Shown in pieces: positions 1 to 6,800 of a stretch of 9,034 nt of DNA (positions within the stretch are counted from its first letter, which is position 1; every line of letters begins with the position of its first letter). The stretch spans positions 4,358 through 13,391 of the forward strand of contig DQDL01000043.1 in NCBI GenBank assembly GCA_003533405.1. The letters are read 5' to 3'. The notes under the pieces were generated by a model, which searched no databases, was not told the origin of the DNA, and saw nothing but the letters and a program-made list of their open reading frames with translations. Source of the DNA: Clostridiales bacterium. GTDB taxonomy: Bacteria; Bacillota; Clostridia; Oscillospirales; Oscillospiraceae. The position numbers and the translations under genes were made by a program.

Positions 1-444
1 AACACCACCTACGGCGAGAACACCGGTGTTCTGGCACTGTCCAGGGTCTACGATCCCCGTGTCATCCGCATCGCAGCAGTATTCGCAATAATCTTCTCCT
101 TCTGCCCGAAGTTTGCAGCACTCATCACCGCAATGCCCACTGCAACCATCGGCGGCGTGTCCCTCATCCTCTACGGTATGATCTCCGCAGTCGGTGTCCG
201 CAATGTCGTTGAGAACAAGGTCGACTTCTCGAACTCACGCAATGTCATCGTTGCGGCACTCATCCTCGTTCTTGCCATCGGCATCAACTACTCCGTCGGC
301 AGCATCCAGATCGGCATCGTCTCCCTGTCCGGCCTCGCAGTAGCATCCATCGTCGGCATCGCAGTCAACGCCATCCTGCCCGGCAAGGACTATGTCTTCC
401 AGCAGGACGACAAGGGTGCGACCTCCGTCGACTTCAGCGTCTGA
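1..444 (+). CDS. uraA: Uracil permease (NCS2 / nucleobase:cation symporter-2), C-terminal part
   Basis: The open frame enters from the left edge and ends at TGA 442-444, leaving 147 codons. It begins with N-T-T-Y-G-E-N-T-G-V, the motif on TM10 of UraA-type uracil transporters whose Glu contributes to uracil binding (family knowledge). It continues with S-R-V-Y-D-P-R-V-I-R, then a G-G-V-S-L-I-L-Y-G segment and a V-E-N-K-V-D-F loop, all in the order found in E. coli UraA. At least three hydrophobic segments follow the motif, and the tail is short and polar. The protein would import uracil across the cytoplasmic membrane for pyrimidine salvage. An internal ATG at 133 is not the start, because conserved family sequence continues upstream of it to the window edge. 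A terminator follows 14 nt after the stop, so this is the last gene of its transcript. Xanthine permeases are related, but the TM10 motif favours uracil. Confidence 0.93.
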   Translation, partial: NTTYGENTGVLALSRVYDPRVIRIAAVFAIIFSFCPKFAALITAMPTATIGGVSLILYGMISAVGVRNVVENKVDFSNSRNVIVAALILVLAIGINYSVGSIQIGIVSLSGLAVASIVGIAVNAILPGKDYVFQQDDKGATSVDFSV

Positions 445-457
445 TATACAAGCATCG

Positions 458-489
458 AAAAGGCAATGGGTAAAACCATTGCCTTTTTT
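458..489 (+). terminator. Intrinsic terminator after the uracil permease gene
   Basis: A perfect 12-bp stem pairs 458-469 (AAAAGGCAATGG) with 476-487, with a 6-nt loop at 470-475. The descending arm runs into six T residues at 484-489. It ends the permease transcript ahead of the tRNA promoter. Confidence 0.88.
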
Positions 490-503
490 CTTTAAAATAA
501 GTA

Positions 504-531
504 TTGACAAAAGCCGAAAAACGAGTATAAT
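504..531 (+). promoter_or_regulatory. Sigma-70/SigA promoter of the tRNA-Gln gene
   Basis: A perfect -35 TTGACA lies at 504-509 and a perfect -10 TATAAT at 526-531, with a 16-bp spacer. The -10 ends 13 nt before the mature tRNA, leaving a short 5' leader. It fits a strong constitutive stable-RNA promoter. Confidence 0.82.
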
Positions 532-544
532 ATTCCTTGCGCTT

Positions 545-618
545 AGCGGATTTGTGTAATGGTAGCACACCGGACTCTGACTCCGTTTGTGAGGGTTCGA
601 ATCCTTCATCCGCTGCCA
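545..618 (+). tRNA. trnQ: tRNA-Gln, anticodon CTG, with encoded CCA
   Basis: The 74-nt gene folds as a full cloverleaf. The acceptor arm 545-551 (AGCGGAT) pairs with 608-614 (ATCCGCT), followed by discriminator G615 and CCA at 616-618. The D arm uses GTG/CAC around a loop containing TGGTA. The anticodon arm has a loop C-T-C-T-G-A-C at 575-581, giving anticodon CTG (577-579), which reads the glutamine codon CAG. The T arm has GTTCGAAT in its expected place with one G-T wobble in the stem. The outermost anticodon-stem position is a C-T mismatch. Its own promoter and terminator flank it, so it is transcribed alone. The discriminator base and acceptor stem do not argue against Gln. Confidence 0.94.
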
Positions 619-619
619 G

Positions 620-651
620 TCCCGCAACCTTTTTGGTTGCGGGATTTTTTT
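620..651 (+). terminator. Intrinsic terminator after tRNA-Gln
   Basis: A perfect 10-bp GC-rich stem pairs 620-629 (TCCCGCAACC) with 635-644 (GGTTGCGGGA), with a loop of five T at 630-634. A run of seven T follows at 645-651. It begins one base after the tRNA CCA end. Confidence 0.92.
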
Positions 652-662
652 GTTGTTGAAAT

Positions 663-691
663 TTGTACAGATTTTAGTTAAAATATACATA
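663..691 (+). promoter_or_regulatory. Possible promoter of the regulator/kinase operon
   Basis: A TTGTAC at 663-668 resembles a -35. Two -10 candidates follow: TATACA at 684-689 (15-bp spacer) and TACATA at 686-691 (17-bp spacer). Neither is close to consensus, but some promoter is needed here because a terminator ends at 651 and the gene starts at 736. Confidence 0.35.
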
Positions 692-735
692 AATGGTCGT
701 AATTTGAGCAATTTCTGCAAAGGGGGGGACGGAGC

Positions 736-1464
736 ATGCTGCAAATAGCCGTGTGTGACGACGAGAAGCTGTACCTCAATGAGGTGCTTCGGATCCTGCA
801 TGATACGCTCGGTGACACGCCGAATAGAATACAGACCTTCCAAAACTCCGCAGCGCTGCTTGCGGCTGTCGAGGAGGACGGGTATATACCGAACATAGCC
901 GTGCTTGATATCCGCATGGACGAGGTCGACGGGATAACGCTTGCAAAGCAGCTAAACAGGGCATCGCCCACAAGCAAAGTCATATTCATATCAAGCTACT
1001 CTGGCTATCTCATGGATGTATACGAGACCGAGCATGTCTATTTTGTCCTCAAGCCCAACATGGAAGAGCGACTGCCGGTTGCGCTTCAAAAGGCGCTTGC
1101 ATCAACGGCTACGGTCAAAACACTTTCCGTCAAGAGCGGCTCATATCATCAGCGGATAAGGCTCGATGCCATCTTATACATCGAGCGCCTTAAGCACAAG
1201 ACCATCGTCCACACCGATGAAGGTGATATCGAGACAGCGCAGTTTCCCAAGACGATCATCGACAGCGGCGGGGCACAGGCCGACTTCATCCGCTGCCACC
1301 AAAGCTTTTGGGTGTGTTCAAAGGCTATTGCGGCGATGGAAAGGGAGCAGTTTAAGCTTCGTGACGTCTCGTTCGTTCCCATAAGTCGAACATATAGAAA
1401 TGAAAGCAGAAAGGCGTTCTTCGAGCTGCTGGCCGGTACGGTCAAGCAGGAGATAAAGGTGTGA
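736..1464 (+). CDS. AgrA-like response regulator, receiver + LytTR DNA-binding domain
   Basis: This 242-aa cytoplasmic protein is a two-component transcription regulator. The receiver (about residues 1-120) has the acidic pair D8-D9 in the V-C-D-D-E motif, the likely phosphoacceptor D58 in V-L-D-I-R-M, a Ser pair near residue 86 and the switch lysine K106 in V-L-K-P. The second half (about 130-238) fits a LytTR domain: it has the late F-I-R-C-H-Q-S-F-W-V segment and a V-P-I-S-R-T-Y strand typical of the family, which binds paired direct repeats. The length is normal for the AgrA/LytR family. The ATG is chosen because it precedes the first receiver strand directly and lies 7 nt after a very G-rich ribosome binding site (A followed by seven G, 721-728). 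The histidine kinase gene begins 4 nt after the stop, so the two proteins almost certainly form a phosphorelay pair. The target genes are not visible with certainty. Confidence 0.9.
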   Translation: MLQIAVCDDEKLYLNEVLRILHDTLGDTPNRIQTFQNSAALLAAVEEDGYIPNIAVLDIRMDEVDGITLAKQLNRASPTSKVIFISSYSGYLMDVYETEHVYFVLKPNMEERLPVALQKALASTATVKTLSVKSGSYHQRIRLDAILYIERLKHKTIVHTDEGDIETAQFPKTIIDSGGAQADFIRCHQSFWVCSKAIAAMEREQFKLRDVSFVPISRTYRNESRKAFFELLAGTVKQEIKV

Positions 1465-1468
1465 GAGC

Positions 1469-2764
1469 ATGGAATATAACGGACTGTATGCTAATTTGAT
1501 ATTCAATTCATGCATCATGCTGCTGTGGTTTGCATTCCAGTGGCGAGTGCTTGACGGACGGCGATTTTCGGTATGGCTGACTATCCTGCTTGCCTTTGTC
1601 ATCAACATCGCCTACACCGTGCCTATACTGCTCTACACACGGGCAGGCTCGCTGCTTCGCATCCTGCTGATGCCGACAGGGCCGCTTGTGCTGGCATTCG
1701 GACTTTTTTACGGAAAGCCGCTCAAAAAGATACTTGCCGTCGGCCTTGAGCTTGCCTCCACCATGCTGCTTGAGCTTCTGTTCATGCCTATCCTCATGAA
1801 CTACAATATGGATCCGATGCTCTCTGTGTGGGTCGACCCCCGAACCGTGACCTACGGCCTTGTATACCTGCCGTTACTGGTTCTCGTGCTGTTCTTGTTC
1901 AGCCTGCCGATGACACGGTCAAAAAATAACCTCAGCAGTAAGCAGATACTTGTCTTTGCGATGCTGCCGGTGTCGCAGACGCTGTGCGAAGCTATGATAA
2001 CCACCATGGTCTACGATTCGCAGCGGCAGGAGTATATCGCCATCTTCCTTATCGCTTCACTGCTGTTCATTGTTTCGGATATTATTCTTTATCAAATGAT
2101 GATCAAGACCGAGCAAAGAGTTCAGCTCGAGGTCGAAAACAAGCTTCTTGAAAAGCAGCTTGATGTGCAGCTTTCGCACTATGACGACCTGACAAAGCAG
2201 TACGAGCAGATACGCTCGATGCGGCACGATATATACCATCACCTGAATGCCATCAACCTGCTGCTGAAGGAGGGCAACACGCAGGCGGCATCCGAGTATT
2301 CGGCACAGCTTCTGCCGATGCAGCAGTATATCTCGCACCTCAGCGAGTGCCGCAACCCGACGGTAGATGCCTTCCTTTACAGTCGTATCCGTGAGGCCGG
2401 AAGCTTAGGCATAACTGTTGATGCCGAGGTCGCCATGCCGGCCGACCTTGCTATATCGAACACCGACCTCATCGTCCTGTTCGGCAATATCATGGACAAT
2501 GCGATAGAAGCGTGCCAACACATGGATAATGCAACGATAAAGCTCACGGCGCTCATCTCACGAGGCCACCTCGTTGTTCGGGAGAGCAACCCCATGCCCG
2601 AGCATCCCGAAACAAAAAAGCGCAGGATACCCGAGCTTGAGCGTGGCGTAGGCTTTAGAGTGCTCGAAAGTCTGGCGAAGAAGTACAGCGGCAGCTTTAC
2701 CCATTCCGTCGAGGACGGCGTTTACACCGTGACCGTTATGCTCAACGCCGAACAGCCCGTTTAA
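1469..2764 (+). CDS. AgrC-like membrane sensor histidine kinase (GHKL ATPase)
   Basis: This 431-aa protein is a membrane kinase that would phosphorylate the regulator encoded just upstream. The N-terminal half has about seven hydrophobic segments (roughly residues 8-24, 36-57, 64-80, 87-110, 128-147, 160-180 and 190-209) and no large extracellular loop, which is the AgrC-type layout. A charged helical linker (about 212-250) follows, probably a coiled coil. The phosphoacceptor is likely H253 in M-R-H-D-I-Y-H-H-L, the R-H-D H-box of this subfamily. The ATPase domain has the N-box F-G-N-I-M-D-N-A-I-E-A-C (N340, N344) and the glycine box G-V-G-F-R-V-L (393-399) followed by K-K-Y-S-G. The ATG lies 4 nt after the regulator stop, with AAAGG at 1455-1459 overlapping the end of that gene as ribosome binding site. 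AgrC-like kinases often sense peptides, but no peptide gene is seen beside it, so the ligand is unknown. Confidence 0.9.
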   Translation: MEYNGLYANLIFNSCIMLLWFAFQWRVLDGRRFSVWLTILLAFVINIAYTVPILLYTRAGSLLRILLMPTGPLVLAFGLFYGKPLKKILAVGLELASTMLLELLFMPILMNYNMDPMLSVWVDPRTVTYGLVYLPLLVLVLFLFSLPMTRSKNNLSSKQILVFAMLPVSQTLCEAMITTMVYDSQRQEYIAIFLIASLLFIVSDIILYQMMIKTEQRVQLEVENKLLEKQLDVQLSHYDDLTKQYEQIRSMRHDIYHHLNAINLLLKEGNTQAASEYSAQLLPMQQYISHLSECRNPTVDAFLYSRIREAGSLGITVDAEVAMPADLAISNTDLIVLFGNIMDNAIEACQHMDNATIKLTALISRGHLVVRESNPMPEHPETKKRRIPELERGVGFRVLESLAKKYSGSFTHSVEDGVYTVTVMLNAEQPV

Positions 2765-2784
2765 GTTAATAAATTTACCCTTAC

Positions 2785-2811
2785 AAGCACCGTTTTTAAC
2801 GGTGCTTTTTT
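2785..2811 (+). terminator. Intrinsic terminator after the histidine kinase gene
   Basis: A perfect 10-bp stem pairs 2785-2794 (AAGCACCGTT) with 2798-2807, with a TTT loop. The last stem bases merge into a run of six T at 2806-2811. It separates the regulator/kinase operon from the downstream lone regulator. Confidence 0.92.
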
Positions 2812-2833
2812 CATGCCCAAACGACCGAAAAAC

Positions 2834-2868
2834 GCAAAAGTGTGTCGATTGTGCGCCAAATCGTGCAG
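2834..2868 (+). promoter_or_regulatory. Candidate direct-repeat operator upstream of the lone LytTR gene
   Basis: Two 14-nt segments starting at 2834 and 2855 share 9 of 14 positions (pattern GC-x-AAA-x-x-GTG) with a 21-bp offset. Within them ATTGTGC (2848) and ATCGTGC (2860) recur 12 bp apart. LytTR regulators bind direct repeats about two helical turns apart, so this is a plausible but weak operator call. Confidence 0.22.
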
Positions 2869-2880
2869 AATTTGCATTTT

Positions 2881-2911
2881 TTATCAAAACTGCCGACGAC
2901 AATGCTATATT
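2881..2911 (+). promoter_or_regulatory. Probable extended -10 promoter of the lone LytTR gene
   Basis: TGCTATATT at 2903-2911 fits an extended -10 (TGn + TATATT). The best -35-like hexamer is TTATCA at 2881-2886, but its 19-bp spacer is poor. The preceding terminator means this gene needs its own promoter, and the weak -35 would suit activator dependence. Confidence 0.4.
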
Positions 2912-2949
2912 TTATCTACACAAATTGAGATTGGAAAAGAGGGCGGAAA

Positions 2950-3705
2950 GTGACAAAAATTTTGGATGTTTGTATTGTGGACTCAAGCGAGACTTGGAGA
3001 AAAGTAATTAAGGAGACACTGTGCAGGGAGCTCGATAAATACGGGGTCACTTCCTGCGTAAGCGAGTATTCCTCGCCCGAGCAGCTCCGGCAGGTTGACA
3101 GGCAGCGATTGTCGTATGACCTATTCATGGCAGATATCTCCGATGCCGAAACGAGGAAGTCGGACTTGGACTATTACGGCTCGCTGTGCCAGGATAACTC
3201 CGATATGCGGCTTATATTTCTGGCGAGCGACCCCATTGCGGCGCTTGATGTGTTTGACTATGATACGGATTATTTCATATATAAGACCGAGCTTGCCGAG
3301 CGGCTCAGCACGGCCGTGCGCTATCTGTTTTACAACCGTCAGGATGCATTTGAGCCGAGCATAATGATCTGGACGAGGTCGTCTCTGAATGTTGTGAAGC
3401 TCAAGGACATCATGTACTGCGAGCACGCACAGCGTCAGACCAAGATCGTCACCTGCGCAAAAACGGTCGCATGTCCCGAGAAGCTCGACGATGTCCACCG
3501 CCGCTTAGATGCCGGTGACTTTGTCAGAACTCATTGCAGCTTTTTAGTCAACCTGCAATATGTCAAGGAGCTGCACCGAGCCTATGTCGTGCTGTCAAAC
3601 GGCACGACCGTACCCCTGAGCCGGGCAAATCTCGCCCATGTCCGTGAAGCGTTTATACGCTATAAACATAAAACCGATCAATCGAAAAATCCTGACCTGC
3701 AATAA
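2950..3705 (+). CDS. Lone LytTR response regulator with a divergent receiver
   Basis: This 251-aa cytoplasmic protein is a DNA-binding regulator. The first part (about residues 4-130) aligns with a receiver: strand C-I-V-D-S with one acidic residue (D11) where two are usual, a likely phosphoacceptor D62 in F-M-A-D-I-S, and a possible switch lysine K112 in I-Y-K-T. The LytTR domain (about 138-240) is well kept, with F-V-R-T-H-C-S-F-L-V-N-L and V-P-L-S-R-A-N-L near its end. The GTG at 2950 is the start: the frame has a stop at 2926-2928, no ATG follows until residue 60, and GAGGGCGG (2939-2946) supplies a ribosome binding site. No kinase gene lies in its transcript, so it may be driven by the upstream kinase, by another kinase, or without phosphorylation. 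There is no terminator before the large secreted-protein gene 127 nt downstream, which makes that gene a likely target or co-transcribed partner (inference). Confidence 0.85.
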   Translation: MTKILDVCIVDSSETWRKVIKETLCRELDKYGVTSCVSEYSSPEQLRQVDRQRLSYDLFMADISDAETRKSDLDYYGSLCQDNSDMRLIFLASDPIAALDVFDYDTDYFIYKTELAERLSTAVRYLFYNRQDAFEPSIMIWTRSSLNVVKLKDIMYCEHAQRQTKIVTCAKTVACPEKLDDVHRRLDAGDFVRTHCSFLVNLQYVKELHRAYVVLSNGTTVPLSRANLAHVREAFIRYKHKTDQSKNPDLQ

Positions 3706-3740
3706 AGCTTTAAACAATTGAATTAATGCACTATTTTCGT

Positions 3741-3790
3741 CAAAAATCGTACCAAAATTGCATATATCGCCACAAAATGTGATCAAAATG
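3741..3790 (+). promoter_or_regulatory. Candidate operator: four phased CAAAA(T) direct repeats
   Basis: CAAAAAT at 3741 and CAAAAT at 3753, 3773 and 3784 lie in direct orientation. The distances between their closing T residues are 11, 20 and 11 bp, close to one, two and one helical turns, so all four would face one side of the DNA. The array abuts an extended -10 and replaces the -35. The lone LytTR gene immediately upstream is the obvious candidate binder. The A/T-rich context lowers the confidence. Confidence 0.3.
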
Positions 3791-3797
3791 TTAAAAT
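3789..3797 (+). promoter_or_regulatory. Probable extended -10 promoter of the large secreted-protein gene
   Basis: TGTTAAAAT at 3789-3797 fits TGn plus a -10 hexamer (TAAAAT 3792-3797). The -35 position about 17 bp upstream (near 3769-3774) reads GCCACA, far from consensus. A start near 3804 would give a short leader before the strong AGGAGAGG ribosome binding site at 3821-3828. Confidence 0.38.
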
Positions 3798-3832
3798 ACA
3801 TTAAACGCATAAATTAAAAAAGGAGAGGTAAA

Positions 3833-6800
3833 ATGAAAAAACGGATCTTGTCATTGGTACTCGCTGTACTGATGATAGCAACCCTGCTGCCGGTGTCGGC
3901 AAGTGCTGATTCCGTGGAGTACGCAATGTTTCCCGGAGATGTTGTGTATGTAACGCAAGGCGCATGGGGCAGTTATTCTCACAGCAATCAGAATGCATTT
4001 GACCTTGCAAACAACAGCAATTATAGAGCACCATTCTCGGGGACTATCACTCAAATCAAAACTTCTTATAATGCTGTCGTACTCCAAAGCGATAATAAAG
4101 TTATGTGGGCTAATGGTGATTACGACTATATGTCGGTGTGCTTCGTACACGATAATGATATTTCCGATTTATATGTTGGAAAGCACTTAAATCAGGGCGA
4201 TATTTTTTATCAGCCCGGCGTAAAAGACCCGGGAGGATTGACTACTGGTTCTCATGTACATATTTGTGTCAACAAGGGCAAAACAAACAACGGAATTTCT
4301 TGGTTTTCAGGGGATGTAGTGCCCAATAAGGCCCTTTTTATTAAATCATCTACGGTTATTCAAAATTCCGGTGGTTACACATGGGTAAAAGCAGATAATA
4401 TCACCGTCACATTCAACGCAAACGGCGGGTCGTGTTCGACTTCGACGAAGTCGATATCAAAGGGCGGCAGTCTTGGCAGCCTGCCCACACCGACTCGCAC
4501 TAACTATACCTTTGACGGCTGGTACACTGCCGCAAGCGGCGGTACGAAAATATCCGCAAGCACGACATTCTCGTCAAACACCACCGTCTATGCACACTGG
4601 ACGATAAACACCGCAAAGGTGACCCTATATAATGCCGATAAATCGGTGTGGCAGAGCACATCCGCCAATTACGGCAGCAGCTACACACTGCCGTCATCAT
4701 ACCCGGCAAAGGACGGCTACTACTTCTGCGGCTGGTCGTATACGGACGGTGCAGCGGATTATGATATCCGCCCGACCGAAAAATTGACCATTTCGGGTGC
4801 GGTAAACCTTTACCCCGTTTTCGTGTCGTACGACAAGGTCGTTTCGGGTGATGTGGTCTACATTTACAATGTTGACGATTTTGACGATGACGCATACACG
4901 GCAAAGGAGAAAACCGTGGACACCACAGTCGAGGAAGACGCAAGCTACTGGGGCTCATGGAGCACTTATACCACCAGCGCAGTTTCTCCGTCTTCGACAA
5001 GACAAGTGAGAACGGCGACACTCTATCGTTACTATTACTTCCTCTGCCCATCCTGCGGAGCGCATGAGCCGTTCTGGGGAACGAGTGACTGTGGAAAAGC
5101 GATACCTTCAAGCGCATGGCACGAGAAGTGGTCTACAACTCCGTACTCAAAAAGCAATTATCAGAAATTCAGCTACACATCGGCAAGATATTACACTACA
5201 TCTCTAGGCGACGGTCAGTTGTGGATATTCGGCTCAGCAAATCTCAATGATACCGCTGTCGGAACTATAGATTCCGGCTCAGAAGCCGTTGTAATAAAGA
5301 CCGGCTACAGCTACCGTGATTATATCAAAAAGACAAATACCAAAACCGTAAGCAGGACAGGCTATGTTTTCGAGCTCACCGGCTGTAAGCATAATTACAC
5401 TGCACAGAGTGTCGCAGCGACCGACTCCGAGCCCGAGCATGTTCTCTACACCTGCACAGAGTGCGGCGACACCTACAAGGAGTATCTCGGCAATTGGAGC
5501 GATTGGGCGGCCAAGCTTCCCGGCAGCGTCACATCCGACAGCCACGATATCGAGACTAAAACGCTGTATCGCTACAGGGACAACACAACTACCACTCAGT
5601 ATGGTGATTGGAGCGCATCCAAGACCACGACCTCAAAGCCCACCGAGAGCAATACCTTAAGGATAACGGCAACAAAGACATTCTATAATTACTATCATTA
5701 CTGCTGCAATTACTATGACGGCATGAACAATGTCGACTCGATATCCTATGGCTCCGGCTCGCATCATTACCACACTCTCAAGACGACTTCTCAGCTATCG
5801 GCAACAAGTGTTGCAGATAAGGGCGGAAAGACGCTGTACGGCAATTCCGCATGCTCCTGCAACTTCTATCTTTGGGCACAGGCAGGCACCTTCAAGACCT
5901 ATGAATATACCTATCAGACCAGAACTGCAACCCAAGTTACGACAGAGGGAAGCTGGTCCGCATGGCAGGAGACTAAGCCTGAATCCAAGACAAACCGTGA
6001 TATCGAGACGGCCACGAACTACCGCTACAAGCTCAAAACATATGCCGTCACCTACGATGCAAACGGCGGCACGAATGCACCCGCAAGCACTGTCAAGGCT
6101 CACAATGCTGCATTCAAGCTCAGCAGCACTGTTCCGACCCGTGACGGATATAACTTCCTCGGCTGGACCACGGTTAAGGATGGCACTGTTACTTATAAAC
6201 CCGGCGATACATATTCCGGCAACAACGCACTTTCGCTTTACGCAAAATGGGAGAAGATACATACCCACACATGGGATAACGGCACAGTGACCAAAGCGGC
6301 GACCTGCACCGCAAACGGTGTTAAAACCTTCTCCTGCACAGGCTGCAGCGAGACCAAAACTGCAGTGATCTCAGCGCTTGGTCACATTTATGAAAACGGC
6401 AAGTGCACCCGCTGCGGTGCAGCAGATCCAACGGTGCCTATAAAGGTGGCTGTCGGCGAAGTCGGAGGATACACCGGCGAAACGGTGACTGTACCCGTCA
6501 TAGTTTCCGATAACAACGGTTTTTCGCAGTTTACCTTTAAGGTCAGCTACAACAGCAGCGCATTGACACTGACGGATATCACAAAGGGCGAAGTGCTGAA
6601 AACCTCCGACAGCGGAGCATTCACGGTCGATGCTGCGAACAACACCGTAAGCTACACTGATTCTGTGAACATCGAATCCGACGGGACGCTGCTTTATCTC
6701 ACATTTAAGGTGTCGGACAGCGCAGCGGCAGGTAAGTACGATGTGGCCGTTAAGGCAGACAGCTTCAAGAATGACAGCGGCAAGTCGGTCAACAACTCCA

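Noticed and set aside
545..618. tRNA-Gln as an attachment site of an integrated element
   Set aside because: No second copy of the tRNA 3' end, no integrase and no phage or conjugation gene is visible in the window; the far side could lie outside it.
235..843. A 202-codon minus-strand frame across the permease end, tRNA and regulator start
   Set aside because: It crosses two terminators and a tRNA, shows no family features, and is antisense to well supported genes.
2813..2953. A 46-codon Cys-rich open frame (M-P-K-R-P-K..., six cysteines) whose stop overlaps the GTG of the lone LytTR gene
   Set aside because: It begins two bases after the terminator T tract, has no ribosome binding site, and its coding span contains the likely promoter and operator of the next gene. 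Cysteines come from TGC/TGT in a region better explained as regulatory DNA.
2802..3011. A 69-codon + strand frame starting at GTG inside the terminator stem
   Set aside because: Its start lies in the hairpin arm, it has no ribosome binding site, and it runs into the better supported regulator gene in another frame.
3771..3781. CACA-AAA-TGTG as a palindromic operator
   Set aside because: The arms are only 4 bp and the element is better read as one member of the directly repeated CAAAAT series.
4946..6028. True thrombospondin type 1 repeats
   Set aside because: The W-S-x-W core is present but the six ordered cysteines and the C-S-x-T-C-G element are not.
5730..6290. A 186-codon + strand frame inside the large secreted-protein gene
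   Set aside because: It is rich in Arg, Pro and Thr as expected of a frame-shifted shadow, and the covering frame encodes recognisable W-S-x-W and InlB-type repeats.
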